Source: Paludibacteraceae bacterium (GTDB lineage: Bacteria; Bacteroidota; Bacteroidia; Bacteroidales; Paludibacteraceae). Taken from it: 64,000 nt of DNA. The notes below the pieces were generated by a model. The model had not been told where the DNA came from. It made no database searches and saw only the letters and a program-made list of their open reading frames with translations. Below are positions 1 through 9,043 of the stretch, piece by piece; within the stretch, counting starts at the first letter, position 1; each line of letters opens with the position of its first letter. The stretch is taken from positions 1 to 64,000 of the forward strand of contig JAFSTO010000056.1 in the NCBI GenBank assembly GCA_017450435.1, in the 5' to 3' direction. A program made the position numbers and the translations under genes.

Positions 1-1
1 G

Positions 2-754
2 TCAACCATGGTGGTGGACGAAGCCCTTGCGGGCGTGCAGCCCAAGTGGGGCGACATCATCAAGTCGCAGACCGGCGTTTCCGTCTATGACATCTACGGC
101 TGGGAAGGCACGCTCACCGCGCTCGAACCGGGCCACGGCTACCTCTATTACAGCACCGACAGCACGGCTAAGTCCTTCAGCTATCCGACACCCGCGGAAA
201 ACATCCGCCGCGTACAACGGAAGTTGATGGCGAAAATGCCAAACGACCACATGGATAAATGGTACATAGTAAATGACCAAATGGTAAATGCCCGGTGGTC
301 TAACAGCGCTAACGGTCAGGTACTCCGCGCTTACCCCTCCAACATGACGATGGTTATCCGTCTCATGGACGGCGAGGCGGTAGTGGATACCTGCGAGATA
401 GCGGCATATATCGGCGGTGAGTGCCGCGGTGCCGTCCGTGCGCACACCGACAGCCTCTATTATCTCGTTATCGCGGGCGACGGTGCAGGCCAGCCGATGG
501 AGCTCCGAACCGTCATCAACGGTGAAGAGAGAGTAATAGACAATACCCTCACCTTCGTCTCCGACAACCATATCGGCACCCCGTGGGAGCCGTATGTGAT
601 ACAGCTCAATGCCGCGCAAGGCGTGGAGGAAGTACCAAGTGACCAAGTACCAAGTACCAAGGTGCGCAAGGTGCTTATCAACGACCATATCTATCTCATC
701 CGTCCTAACGGCGAGATGTATGATGTGACGGGAAAGAGAGTGTCTGAGAAATAA
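2..754 (+). CDS. Secreted protein, C-terminal part (5'-truncated by the window edge)
   Basis: The reading frame is open from the first bases of the window, so the first ATG at position 8 is probably internal and the gene starts outside. The visible ~250 residues look like the end of a large extracytoplasmic Bacteroidota protein: beta-rich, aromatic, with a segment (VDTCEIAAYIGGECRGAVRA) typical of surface modules. The last 30 residues (KVLINDHIYLIRPNGEMYDV, then TGKRV) resemble the short C-terminal tails of four other secreted proteins in the window, which suggests a common export or anchoring signal. A terminator hairpin follows 28 bp after the stop. The catalytic or binding function cannot be told from this fragment. 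Confidence 0.7.
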   Translation, partial: STMVVDEALAGVQPKWGDIIKSQTGVSVYDIYGWEGTLTALEPGHGYLYYSTDSTAKSFSYPTPAENIRRVQRKLMAKMPNDHMDKWYIVNDQMVNARWSNSANGQVLRAYPSNMTMVIRLMDGEAVVDTCEIAAYIGGECRGAVRAHTDSLYYLVIAGDGAGQPMELRTVINGEERVIDNTLTFVSDNHIGTPWEPYVIQLNAAQGVEEVPSDQVPSTKVRKVLINDHIYLIRPNGEMYDVTGKRVSEK

Positions 755-781
755 ATAATAGCTTTCGGGCTGCATCTGAGG

Positions 782-812
782 GAGGCGGAGCACTTTGACG
801 GTGCTTCGCCTC
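782..812 (+). terminator. Intrinsic terminator-like hairpin after the first gene
   Basis: A 12-bp stem (GAGGCGGAGCAC with GTGCTTCGCCTC, one G-T pair) and a 7-base loop lie just downstream of the stop at 754 and are followed by TGTTTTGTG. Position and shape fit a transcription terminator, although the T-run is weak. Confidence 0.6.
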
Positions 813-853
813 TGTTTTGTGTCCTTGTGTCCGCCTGTATATCATTCCGCCCA

Positions 854-910
854 CGTGTAGAGACGGTAATTGGGGAAGGCAATGTGTGTGGCGCTTACCG
901 TCTCTACACG
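854..910. repeat. Palindromic intergenic repeat, TGTAGAGAC family
   Basis: Perfect 16-bp inverted repeat: CGTGTAGAGACGGTAA at 854-869 and its complement at 895-910, with a 25-base spacer. The same TGTAGAGAC core recurs in hairpins at 36526-36552 and, as TGTAGAG, at 54469-54504. It looks like a dispersed REP-like element. It lies between the first gene and the promoter of the fructan-locus regulator. Confidence 0.7.
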
Positions 911-982
911 TATCGGCGCGTCGTTGTCGGCTTGTCTTTACACGTGTCTGTATGTTTTTTGGTCCGTCTATTTTTTTATTTC

Positions 983-1013
983 TTGGATATTTCCGCTTTT
1001 TTTTGTACCTTTG
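983..1013 (+). promoter_or_regulatory. Bacteroidota promoter of the fructan-locus regulator
   Basis: TTG at 983-985 and TACCTTTG at 1006-1013 (20-bp spacer) match the Bacteroidota -33/-7 consensus. Transcription should start near 1019, about 25 bases before the ATG at 1045. Confidence 0.7.
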
Positions 1014-1044
1014 TATCGCATTTAACCCTATAATCTTTTGACTT

Positions 1045-2550
1045 ATGAAATCCCGTCTGTTCTCACTACTAATATTTTTCCCGTTTTTTTTACTATGTTG
1101 TACCCCTCAGCAACCTAACTATCGTATCGGTGTGAGCCAGTGTTTGGACGATGCTTGGCGGCAGAAGATGAATCAGGAGATGAGTCGCGAGTTGCTTCTA
1201 CATCCTGAGATGACTATATCCACCCGTATTGCGTATGGCAGCAACGTGCTGCAATGTGCGCAGATTGACAGTTTTATTTCCGAACGTGTTGACCTGCTTA
1301 TTGTCAGTCCGAACGAAGCTGAGGAGGTCAAGCCTGCGGTGACTCGTGCCTATCGTGCAGGAATTCCTGTTATTGTTGCAGACCGGCGTGTTACAGGCGA
1401 TGAGTGGACGGCTTTCATTGGTGGCGACAACTACAAGGTTGGAGGGTTGATGGCAGAGTGGATACTGAAGAAGAAAAGCGAATGCGAAGTGACACCTAAT
1501 CGTCCGTTTCATGTTTTGGAGATTTGCGGTTTGCAAGGCTCCACACCGGCTACTTTGCGTCACAAAGGAATGATGGACGGTTTGCAGGTATTAGAAAAAG
1601 CCGATTCCGGCAGTCCTGTAGTCGTTCATTCTGTCATGGGTGAATGGCAGAAGACAGATGCATATAACGCTGTGCAACAATATCTGAGTGAAAATCCGCT
1701 ACCTGATGTTGTAGTTGCGCAAAACGATTTGATGGCAATAGGCGCTGCGGAGGCCATACATGACTTCCTGCCCTACGGCAGTAGTTCTGCAAGGCCTATA
1801 ATGGGGGTTGACGGAATCAAACCCGGATTGCAAGCTATTGTTGACGGAGTGATAGAGTGCACTGCCATCTATTCGTCAAGAGGAGATATGATTATCCAAG
1901 CAGCCTCGCAGATTCTTTCCGGTGAGCCGTTTATCCGTGATACAGTGTTGGAAACAATGCTTATTGACGCAATGGCTGCCCGCCCGATGCTCAAGCAGGT
2001 TGATGCAAGAGAGCACGACTTGGAGACTCTCCGACTTGTGCAAGCGCAGAATGAGCAGAAGTGGCAGCAGCTCAACGCGACAAAAAAGATGTTAGTGTAT
2101 TTCGTTATTGTTTCTTGTGTTCTGTTTCTTTTGTCAATCGGCTATGTGTTGTTTGCGCAAGGTAAAATGCAGACGGAGATTAGGCGGGATATCATTCCGC
2201 AGCTTGAGGAGGTGCAGGAGGCTATTCAACTGAGCCGTAAGGATGCAGTCTTTGCCGAGCGTTTGAGGCAAGTGGTGGATGAGCATCTGAGCGATCCGAA
2301 TCTGAATGTTGAGTCGTTGGGTAGTATGTTGCAGCTGAGCCGCACGCAGCTGTTCAGGCGAGTTAAGATGGTTGCCGGTAAGGGACCGTTGGATTATATC
2401 CGTGAGAGAAGACTGGTGCAGGCTGACAAACTGCTCCACACCACTGATATGACTGTGCAGCAGGTGGCTCTTTCTCTTTGTTTTTCCAGCCCCGGATATT
2501 TCACCAAGTGCTACAAAGAATACTTCGGACATTTACCAAGTGTGCGCTAA
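1045..2550 (+). CDS. Membrane-spanning fructan regulator: sugar-binding domain - TM - AraC HTH, no kinase
   Basis: 501 residues. An N-terminal signal/anchor (residues 1-20, LLCC) is followed by a periplasmic sugar-binding domain of the LacI/RbsB type (about 26-310; LLIVSPNEAEEV, IGGDNYKVGG, DVVVAQNDLMAIGA). A transmembrane helix (about 349-371) leads through a short linker to a C-terminal AraC-type HTH (about 402-501; LSRTQLFRRVK, GYFTKCYKEYFG). Known fructan regulators such as B. theta BT1754 join the same kind of fructose-binding sensor to histidine kinase, receiver and AraC modules. Here the kinase and receiver are missing, so sugar binding must be passed directly through the membrane, as proposed for SusR. 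The gene is upstream of and codirectional with the susC-led operon, so it is the likely activator of the fructan genes. Fructose as ligand is inferred from family and context. Confidence 0.85.
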   Translation: MKSRLFSLLIFFPFFLLCCTPQQPNYRIGVSQCLDDAWRQKMNQEMSRELLLHPEMTISTRIAYGSNVLQCAQIDSFISERVDLLIVSPNEAEEVKPAVTRAYRAGIPVIVADRRVTGDEWTAFIGGDNYKVGGLMAEWILKKKSECEVTPNRPFHVLEICGLQGSTPATLRHKGMMDGLQVLEKADSGSPVVVHSVMGEWQKTDAYNAVQQYLSENPLPDVVVAQNDLMAIGAAEAIHDFLPYGSSSARPIMGVDGIKPGLQAIVDGVIECTAIYSSRGDMIIQAASQILSGEPFIRDTVLETMLIDAMAARPMLKQVDAREHDLETLRLVQAQNEQKWQQLNATKKMLVYFVIVSCVLFLLSIGYVLFAQGKMQTEIRRDIIPQLEEVQEAIQLSRKDAVFAERLRQVVDEHLSDPNLNVESLGSMLQLSRTQLFRRVKMVAGKGPLDYIRERRLVQADKLLHTTDMTVQQVALSLCFSSPGYFTKCYKEYFGHLPSVR

Positions 2551-2572
2551 TGTGAAACATTTGTTATAATAC

Positions 2573-2635
2573 ACATGTTGCAAAATATGTCTTATTTGTT
2601 GCAGTGAAACATAAGTAACATATTTTGCAACATGT
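2573..2635. promoter_or_regulatory. Candidate operator: 18-bp perfect inverted repeat upstream of susC
   Basis: ACATGTTGCAAAATATGT (2573-2590) is repeated perfectly inverted at 2618-2635, with a 27-base spacer. GTTGCA also occurs directly repeated at 2577 and 2598, 21 bp apart, as expected for two AraC-type contacts on one helix face. The element ends a few bases before the -33 box of the susC promoter, which suits an activator site. A role as RNA hairpin or terminator of the upstream gene is the alternative. Confidence 0.6.
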
Positions 2636-2638
2636 ATT

Positions 2639-2670
2639 TTTGTATATATATGTAAAAGCGTGTAATTTTG
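2639..2670 (+). promoter_or_regulatory. Promoter of the fructan susC operon
   Basis: TTTG at 2639-2642 and TAATTTTG at 2663-2670, with a 20-bp spacer. The predicted start near 2676 gives a leader of about 45 bases before the susC ATG. Confidence 0.7.
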
Positions 2671-2722
2671 CAGCGGAGTTCGGTTATGTCGGATTCCGTT
2701 GTTATTTTTTTAATTTAATATC

Positions 2723-5700
2723 ATGAAAAAGAAAAGGATTATTACTACCTCCTTCTTTGTAATGTTGTTATCGATTTCGTTTTTGTATGCTCAAGTAGCA
2801 GCAACAGGAACGGTGGTTGAGGCGGCAACAGGCGAGCCAATCATCGGTGCGTCTATCTTGGAAGAAGGAACGTCTAATGGTACCATCACTGATTTCGATG
2901 GTAATTTTCAACTCAATGTATCCACCGGAGCTAATCTGGTAATCTCTTACGTAGGTTATCAGACACAAACTGTTGTTGCAGCTTCCGGCATGATGGTCAA
3001 GCTTGCAGAGGACAATGAAATTCTTGAGGAGGTGGTTGTCACCGGTTATACCACTCAGCGCAAGGCTGATTTGACCGGTGCCGTCAGTGCTGTCAGTGCT
3101 CGAGACCTTGAGAAGCAACAGGAGAACAATCCCATGAAGGCATTGCAGGGTAAGGTGCCGGGTATGAACATCACTGCAGATGGTGCTCCTTCCGGTGCTG
3201 CGACAGTGCGTATTCGTGGTGTGGGTACGCTTAACGACAACGACCCGCTATATATCATTGACGGCGTGCCGACTAAATCAGGTATGCACGAGCTTAACCC
3301 TAATGATATTGAGTCTATTCAGGTCCTGAAAGACGCTGCCTCTGCATCCATTTATGGTAGCCGCGCTGCCAATGGTGTGATAATAATCACTACTAAGAAA
3401 GGTGCCGAAGGAAAGATTCGTGTTGATGTGGACGCTTCGGTTGCCGTACAGTCATATACCAATCGTATGCGTGTGTTGAACGCGCAACAGTTCGGTCAGG
3501 TGATGTGGCAGGCATACGTGAACGACAACATGAACCCCAACACCAATGCCTTAGGCTATCGTTATGACTGGGGATATAATGCGCAGGGTGCTCCCGTACT
3601 GAACAACATCATGATGAATAAATATCTTGATGAAGCGGGCACCGTTCCGGCAGCAGATACCGATTGGTACAGCGAGACGACCAGACCTGGTGTGATACAA
3701 AACTACAACATCTCTGTCTCCAACGGCAGCCAGAAGGGTAGTTCGTTCTTCTCGCTGGGCTATTATAAGAACAACGGTGTCATCAAGTCGTCCGACTTTG
3801 AGCGTTTTTCTGCCCGTATCAACAGTGATTATAAAATCATCGGCGACTACGTAACTATCGGTGAGAACTTCACCCTTAACCGCACCTCAGAGGTTGCTGC
3901 TCCCGGCGGTTTCCTTGAGAACGTGCTGCAGTTCAACCCCTCGTTGCCGGTCTATACAACGAATGGTGACTTCGCCGGTCCTGTAGGCGGTTACCCTGAC
4001 AGGGAGAACCCCGTCGCGCGGCTGGAGCGTAATAAGGATAACCGATATACATATTGGCGTATATTTGGCAACGCGTTCTTGAATATCAATCCTTACAAAG
4101 GACTGAATATCCGCACTACAGCGGGTATTGATTACGCTCAAAAGAAACAGCGTATCTTCACCTATCCTATTACTGAGGGCACGATGGCGAATGACAAGAA
4201 CGCTGTGGAGGCAAAGCAGGAGCACTGGCTCAAATGGATGTGGAATGCTATTGTCACGTATAATCTTGAGATTGGCAAGCATCGTGCAGACTTCTTGCTT
4301 GGTACGGAGCTTAACCGCGAAATAGATGAGTGGTTTAGCGGTTACAAGGAAGACTATATTGTTCTCAACCCGACCTATATGTGGCCGGACGCAGGCGTCG
4401 GTACGGCACAGGCTTATGGTTCGGCCGGCAGCTATTCGCTTATCTCGTTCTTCGGAAAAGCCAACTATACCTACGACAACCGTTATCTCATTTCTTTCAC
4501 TTTGCGTCATGACGGTTCCAGCCGTTTTGGTAAGAACAACCGTTTTGCCACCTTCCCGTCTGTCTCTGCCGGCTGGCGTATCAGTCAGGAGAAGTTTATG
4601 CAAAACGCTTCCTCGTGGCTTGACGACCTCAAGCTCAGAGCTTCATGGGGACAAACGGGTAACCAAGACATCTCGTCCACGGCTCGTTATACTATCTATG
4701 TGTCGAACTATGGTGTGAACGAGTCCGGTGGTCAGAGTTATGGTACGTCTTACGATATTGAAGGCACCAACGGTGGGCACACCCTGCAATCCGGCTTCAA
4801 GCGTAACCAGATTGGCAACGACAACATCAAATGGGAGACCACCACGCAGACTAATGTCGGTCTGGATTTCGCTTTCTTCAAACAGAGTCTGTACGGTTCG
4901 TTCGACTGGTTCTATAAGCAGACGAAAGACATTCTCGTGCTGATGGACGGCATCGGTGCTATGGGTGAAGGCTCAGTGCAGTGGGTTAATGCCGGCGCAA
5001 TGGACAACATGGGTGTAGAGTTGAGTCTGGGTTATCGTAATCAGACTTCCGGGGGCTTCAAGTATGACATCAACGCCAACCTCTCTTCCTATAGAAACAC
5101 TGTTACCAAACTGCCGGAGACGATAGCTGCAAAAGGCACGTTCGGCGGCAATGGCGTCAAGTCGGTGGTCGGACATGCCATGGGTTCGCAAGTGGGATAT
5201 ATAGCAGACGGTATTTTCAAGAGCCAAGAAGAGGTTGATAACCATGCTGTGCAAGAGGGGGCCGATGTGGGACGTATCCGTTATCGTGACCTTAATAACG
5301 ACGGGTTTATTACGGAGGCTGACCAAGATTGGATTTATTCACCCGTGCCTGACTTGATGTATGGCGCCAACTTCTACTTCGAGTACAAGGGCTTTGACCT
5401 GACAGTATTCTTCCAAGGCACAGCCGGAGTGGACGTCATTACCGACCTCAAGCGCGAGACAGATATCTGGGCAGGTCTGAATATAGGCTTCCTTAACAAA
5501 GGCACACGTTTGTTAGACGCATGGAGTCCTACTAATCCGAACAGCAATATTCCGGCTCTGTCGCTATCCGATAACAACAACGAGAAACGTGTCAGCACTT
5601 ACTGGGTGGAGAATGGTTCTTTCCTCAAACTCCGTAACCTACAGTTGGGCTATAACCTGCCTAAGACCGCTTGTGACAAGATGAAAATGCAGAACTGGAG

Positions 5701-5830
5701 ATGGTTCGTTTCCGCTCAAAACGTGTTTACTATACATTCAAGAAACTTCACGGGTGTTGACCCCGAGAACCCCAACTTCGGATATCCTATTCCGCTGACT
5801 GTAACATTAGGAACAAAAGTAACATTCTAA
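2723..5830 (+). CDS. susC: SusC-type TonB-dependent outer-membrane transporter, fructan locus
   Basis: 1035 residues, normal SusC length. Signal peptide (to LYAQ, ~24), carboxypeptidase-regulatory-like domain (~25-105, with EPIIGASILEEGTSNGTITD), TonB-box-like EEVVVTGY, plug domain with the SusC signatures PLYIIDGVP and QVLKDAASASIYGSRAANG, then a 22-strand barrel ending in VTLGTKVTF with the usual terminal Phe. It imports oligosaccharides across the outer membrane, powered by TonB, with the SusD lipoprotein as its lid. The SusD gene starts 4 bases after the stop. Fructo-oligosaccharide as substrate is inferred from the two GH32 genes, the permease and the fructokinase downstream. Confidence 0.95.
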   Translation: MKKKRIITTSFFVMLLSISFLYAQVAATGTVVEAATGEPIIGASILEEGTSNGTITDFDGNFQLNVSTGANLVISYVGYQTQTVVAASGMMVKLAEDNEILEEVVVTGYTTQRKADLTGAVSAVSARDLEKQQENNPMKALQGKVPGMNITADGAPSGAATVRIRGVGTLNDNDPLYIIDGVPTKSGMHELNPNDIESIQVLKDAASASIYGSRAANGVIIITTKKGAEGKIRVDVDASVAVQSYTNRMRVLNAQQFGQVMWQAYVNDNMNPNTNALGYRYDWGYNAQGAPVLNNIMMNKYLDEAGTVPAADTDWYSETTRPGVIQNYNISVSNGSQKGSSFFSLGYYKNNGVIKSSDFERFSARINSDYKIIGDYVTIGENFTLNRTSEVAAPGGFLENVLQFNPSLPVYTTNGDFAGPVGGYPDRENPVARLERNKDNRYTYWRIFGNAFLNINPYKGLNIRTTAGIDYAQKKQRIFTYPITEGTMANDKNAVEAKQEHWLKWMWNAIVTYNLEIGKHRADFLLGTELNREIDEWFSGYKEDYIVLNPTYMWPDAGVGTAQAYGSAGSYSLISFFGKANYTYDNRYLISFTLRHDGSSRFGKNNRFATFPSVSAGWRISQEKFMQNASSWLDDLKLRASWGQTGNQDISSTARYTIYVSNYGVNESGGQSYGTSYDIEGTNGGHTLQSGFKRNQIGNDNIKWETTTQTNVGLDFAFFKQSLYGSFDWFYKQTKDILVLMDGIGAMGEGSVQWVNAGAMDNMGVELSLGYRNQTSGGFKYDINANLSSYRNTVTKLPETIAAKGTFGGNGVKSVVGHAMGSQVGYIADGIFKSQEEVDNHAVQEGADVGRIRYRDLNNDGFITEADQDWIYSPVPDLMYGANFYFEYKGFDLTVFFQGTAGVDVITDLKRETDIWAGLNIGFLNKGTRLLDAWSPTNPNSNIPALSLSDNNNEKRVSTYWVENGSFLKLRNLQLGYNLPKTACDKMKMQNWRWFVSAQNVFTIHSRNFTGVDPENPNFGYPIPLTVTLGTKVTF

Positions 5831-5834
5831 GATT

Positions 5835-7556
5835 ATGAAAACATTGAATAAAATAGCACTTTGCACTATGTCGCTTTGTACGTTGTTCCTTTGTGCATCA
5901 TGCGACAGCTTCCTTAATAAAGACATGCCTCAGGGTATTCTTAACGAGGAACAAGTAAGTGACCCTCAGTATATCGATCAATTGGTCATTTCGGCCTACG
6001 CTGTGTTTATCTCTTCGGAGGATATCAACTCGTCGTTCTCCATGTGGAACTTCGATGTCCGTTCTGATGACGCATATAAAGGCGGCAACGGCACATCTGA
6101 CGGCGATGTGTTCCATCAGCTGGAAATATCGCAGGGCATCCTCACTACCAATTGGAATATCAACGATATGTGGGTACGTCTGTACAATAGTATCAGCCGT
6201 GTTAATGCTGCCATCAATGCTCTCAACTCCATGGACGACAGCTACGAGCTGAAGGAGCAGAGGCTTGGTGAGATGTATTTCTTGCGTGCCTACGGCCATT
6301 TCCTGCTCAAACGGCTGTATAAGAATATTCCGTTTGTAATACAAGCTAATATGTCGCAGGAGGATTATAACAACCTGTCAAACACTGCCTATACAAACGA
6401 TGAGGGGTGGAAGGTTATTATTGCCGACCTTGAGCAAGCGTTCAAGTCGCTTCCTCAGACGCAGGCTGACAAAGGTCGCCCGACCAAGGCAGCTGCCGCT
6501 GCTCTCTTGGCAAAGACTTATATTTACAAGGCTTATCGTCAGGATAACCCCTCATCGCACGCCGTGACGGACATCAATGCCGACGACCTGAGAAAGGTGC
6601 TGGAATATACTGACCCTGCTCTGTATGCCGGCTATGGTTTGGAACCGGATTTCCATAATAACTTCCGTCCGGAACCGCAGTATGAAAACGGCATTGAGAG
6701 TATTTGGGCAATGCAATACTCGATGAACGATGGTACAAAGAATGGTAACCTCAACTGGTCGTATGGTCTGATAGTGCCCAATATACCGGGTGTCACAGAT
6801 GGTGGCTGCGATTTCTACAAACCCAGCCAGAACCTCGTTAATGCATTCCACACTGATGATGCCGGACTGCCGCTTATTGAAACATTCAATCAGAAAGACT
6901 TCAATTCTTCTTCTGACAATGCAGACCCGCGTCTGTGGCTTACTATCGGAATACCGGGTTTCCCGTATATGTTCAATGCTAATTATTTCATGGCAAAGAC
7001 GCAGACATGGAGTCGCTCTAACGGTTTGTACGGCTACAATGTGAGTCTCAAGCATAATGTTGACCCTGATAGCGAGTACCTGATTAAAGGCGCATGGTGG
7101 GGGAGCCCGATGAACCGTATTGTACTGCGCTATGCTGATGTACTGCTCATGCGTGCAGAGGCACAAGCACAGTTGGGTAACGGCACAGAGGCTATCGCTC
7201 TCGTCAATCAATTGCGTCTGCGCGCTGCACAGAGCACTGCAATGCTCAGCGGATATAATGTTCGGTACGGTGCTAAGATGCGCGTTAAACCTTATAGCGA
7301 CACCGGTGACGCCCTGGCTCGCGTCAAAATGGAGCGACGACTTGAGATGGCTATGGAGTCGGAGCGTTTCTTTGACCTCGTGCGCTGGGGGGAAGCTGAG
7401 CAGGTTATAAACCGCTATTATGCTGAAGAAGCTGACAACTGTGCTATTTATTCGGCAGCACATTTCACTGCCAACAAGAACGAATACCTGCCGATACCTT
7501 ATGAGCAGATTGCTGCTTCAAACGGACATTATACACAAAACATCGGCGAGTGGTAA
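5835..7556 (+). CDS. susD: SusD-type surface glycan-binding lipoprotein, fructan locus
   Basis: 573 residues with a lipoprotein signal (LFLCASC, then DSFLNKD, a classic SusD start). The body has the TPR-like helical SusD fold: YFLRAYGHFLLKRLYKNIPF, LLAKTYIYKAYR and, near the end, RRLEMAMESERFFDLVRWGEAEQ followed by the C-terminal YLPIPYEQI. It binds glycan at the cell surface and closes over the SusC barrel. The 4-base gap to susC and the downstream fructan enzymes assign it to this locus. Confidence 0.95.
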   Translation: MKTLNKIALCTMSLCTLFLCASCDSFLNKDMPQGILNEEQVSDPQYIDQLVISAYAVFISSEDINSSFSMWNFDVRSDDAYKGGNGTSDGDVFHQLEISQGILTTNWNINDMWVRLYNSISRVNAAINALNSMDDSYELKEQRLGEMYFLRAYGHFLLKRLYKNIPFVIQANMSQEDYNNLSNTAYTNDEGWKVIIADLEQAFKSLPQTQADKGRPTKAAAAALLAKTYIYKAYRQDNPSSHAVTDINADDLRKVLEYTDPALYAGYGLEPDFHNNFRPEPQYENGIESIWAMQYSMNDGTKNGNLNWSYGLIVPNIPGVTDGGCDFYKPSQNLVNAFHTDDAGLPLIETFNQKDFNSSSDNADPRLWLTIGIPGFPYMFNANYFMAKTQTWSRSNGLYGYNVSLKHNVDPDSEYLIKGAWWGSPMNRIVLRYADVLLMRAEAQAQLGNGTEAIALVNQLRLRAAQSTAMLSGYNVRYGAKMRVKPYSDTGDALARVKMERRLEMAMESERFFDLVRWGEAEQVINRYYAEEADNCAIYSAAHFTANKNEYLPIPYEQIAASNGHYTQNIGEW

Positions 7557-7617
7557 AACAAGCAACTGAGCTGTTTACTATTTTATTATAACCGCTTACT
7601 TTTATTTTTGACCAGCT

Positions 7618-8994
7618 ATGAAAACAAATAAAGTTTTAGCACTTTGTCTTTTGCTGTCAGCCTTTGTGGGCTGCAATAAAAAAGACGACTCGTTTAATCT
7701 CGCCGGTGAGTGTAACTTGTCCGCTCTCACGCTTGACGACAACTACGCCGGTGTCATCGACCAGACTCGTCGTACTATTATCGTTGCTATACCCGAGACA
7801 TACGACGAGCAGGACATGACAATCACGTCGCTCACTCTCTCTGAGGGAGCCACCGCGTCCATTAAGACCGGCGAACATCTCAACCTCATTGCTCCGCTCC
7901 AGATACGTGTTACTAACGGCAATGTGTTTAGGGAATACACGCTCTCTGTTAAACATGACGAGGCTCGTATCCTTACATTCATCATCAACGGGCAATATAC
8001 GGGTGTTATCAATGAGTCAACAAAGACCATCTCCGTGCAAGTACCCGTTGGCACTAATCTGGCTTCTCTCACACCGGCCATCACCACTACCGAGGGTGCA
8101 TCTGTCACTCCCGCAAGCGGTGTTCCGTGTGACTTCACCTCTCCTGTCGCTTTCACTGTTACTTGCGGCACAGCATCATACACCTACACTGTAACAGTGA
8201 CCGAGATGGCAGCACCGCATGCTTTGTATGTAGGAATGGCGGCTACTCAGCAGCAACTTAATCCTGAAGAGCTGGCGGCATGCTCATGGCTCATGAGCAC
8301 GGTGGAGAAGGCGGCTTACGCGTCATTCAGCGACCTGGCTGCCGGACAGGTGGACCTTAGCGAGTGCAAAATCATCTGGTGGCACCTGCACAAGGATGGA
8401 GGTATTGACGGCAAAGGTCAGTTCGAGGCTAACGCTTCCGAGGCTTTGGCGGCTGTTGATGTCATTAAACAGTATTACCAAGCCGGTGGCGCACTGCTAC
8501 TTACCCGTTATGCTACCTATTTGCCCGCATATATAGGTGAAGCCGATTGTGTTCCAAACAATTGTTGGGGACAGAACGAGGCCGACGCCGAGACTGTCGG
8601 AAACCCGTGGGAATTCAGCATTGCCGGACACACCGACCATGCCTTGTGGCAGAACCTGCTAATGAAAGCTGACGCACCTGAGAATGTGTTTACCTGCGAT
8701 GCCGGATACCGCATCACTAACTCTACTGCACAGTACCACATAGGTACTGATTGGGGCGGGTATGATAATCGCGAGATGTTCCGTTCGAAGACAGGGGCTA
8801 TTGATATAGCCGGAGGTGCAGACGCTGTTGTCGCATGGGAGTATCCTGCTTCTGCCGAGCATGGCGGAATAATCTGCATCGGCTCAGGATGCTACGACTG
8901 GTATTCGGTGGCCGGAGACGCCGGTACAGAGTATTATCACGCTAATGTGGCCAAGATAACGGAGAACGCTATCAACTACCTGACAGCTGATTAA
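7618..8994 (+). CDS. Surface lipoprotein with Ig-like repeats and DUF4960-like domain, probable fructan binder
   Basis: 458 residues. Lipoprotein signal (FVGC at ~19). Two beta-sandwich repeats follow (~30-110 and ~115-195; for example GVINESTKTISVQVPVGTNL and DFTSPVAFTVT), a pattern common in SusE-position binding proteins. The C-terminal ~260 residues (HALYVGMAATQQQL, CKIIWWHLHKDGG, GGALLLTRYATYLPAYIG) resemble DUF4960, which I recall from fructan-locus lipoproteins such as B. theta BT1761. It sits in the SusE position, 61 bases after susD. Role: surface capture of fructan. The domain name rests on memory of the family, not a search. Confidence 0.75.
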   Translation: MKTNKVLALCLLLSAFVGCNKKDDSFNLAGECNLSALTLDDNYAGVIDQTRRTIIVAIPETYDEQDMTITSLTLSEGATASIKTGEHLNLIAPLQIRVTNGNVFREYTLSVKHDEARILTFIINGQYTGVINESTKTISVQVPVGTNLASLTPAITTTEGASVTPASGVPCDFTSPVAFTVTCGTASYTYTVTVTEMAAPHALYVGMAATQQQLNPEELAACSWLMSTVEKAAYASFSDLAAGQVDLSECKIIWWHLHKDGGIDGKGQFEANASEALAAVDVIKQYYQAGGALLLTRYATYLPAYIGEADCVPNNCWGQNEADAETVGNPWEFSIAGHTDHALWQNLLMKADAPENVFTCDAGYRITNSTAQYHIGTDWGGYDNREMFRSKTGAIDIAGGADAVVAWEYPASAEHGGIICIGSGCYDWYSVAGDAGTEYYHANVAKITENAINYLTAD

Positions 8995-9043
8995 TATACG
9001 TGGTAAAAATACTACAGAACAAACGAACAGAAAGGAACTTATT

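Noticed and set aside
2-793. 263-residue minus-strand frame opposite the first gene
   Set aside because: It mirrors the plus-strand frame that carries a recognisable C-terminal tail and a terminator; codon pattern and composition do not look like a real protein.
3887-4603. 238-residue minus-strand frame inside the first susC
   Set aside because: Antisense shadow of the SusC barrel; no motifs and no promoter.
6552-7463. 303-residue minus-strand frame inside the fructan susD gene
   Set aside because: It lies entirely within the well-supported SusD coding region and has no recognisable domain, signal or ribosome-site context.
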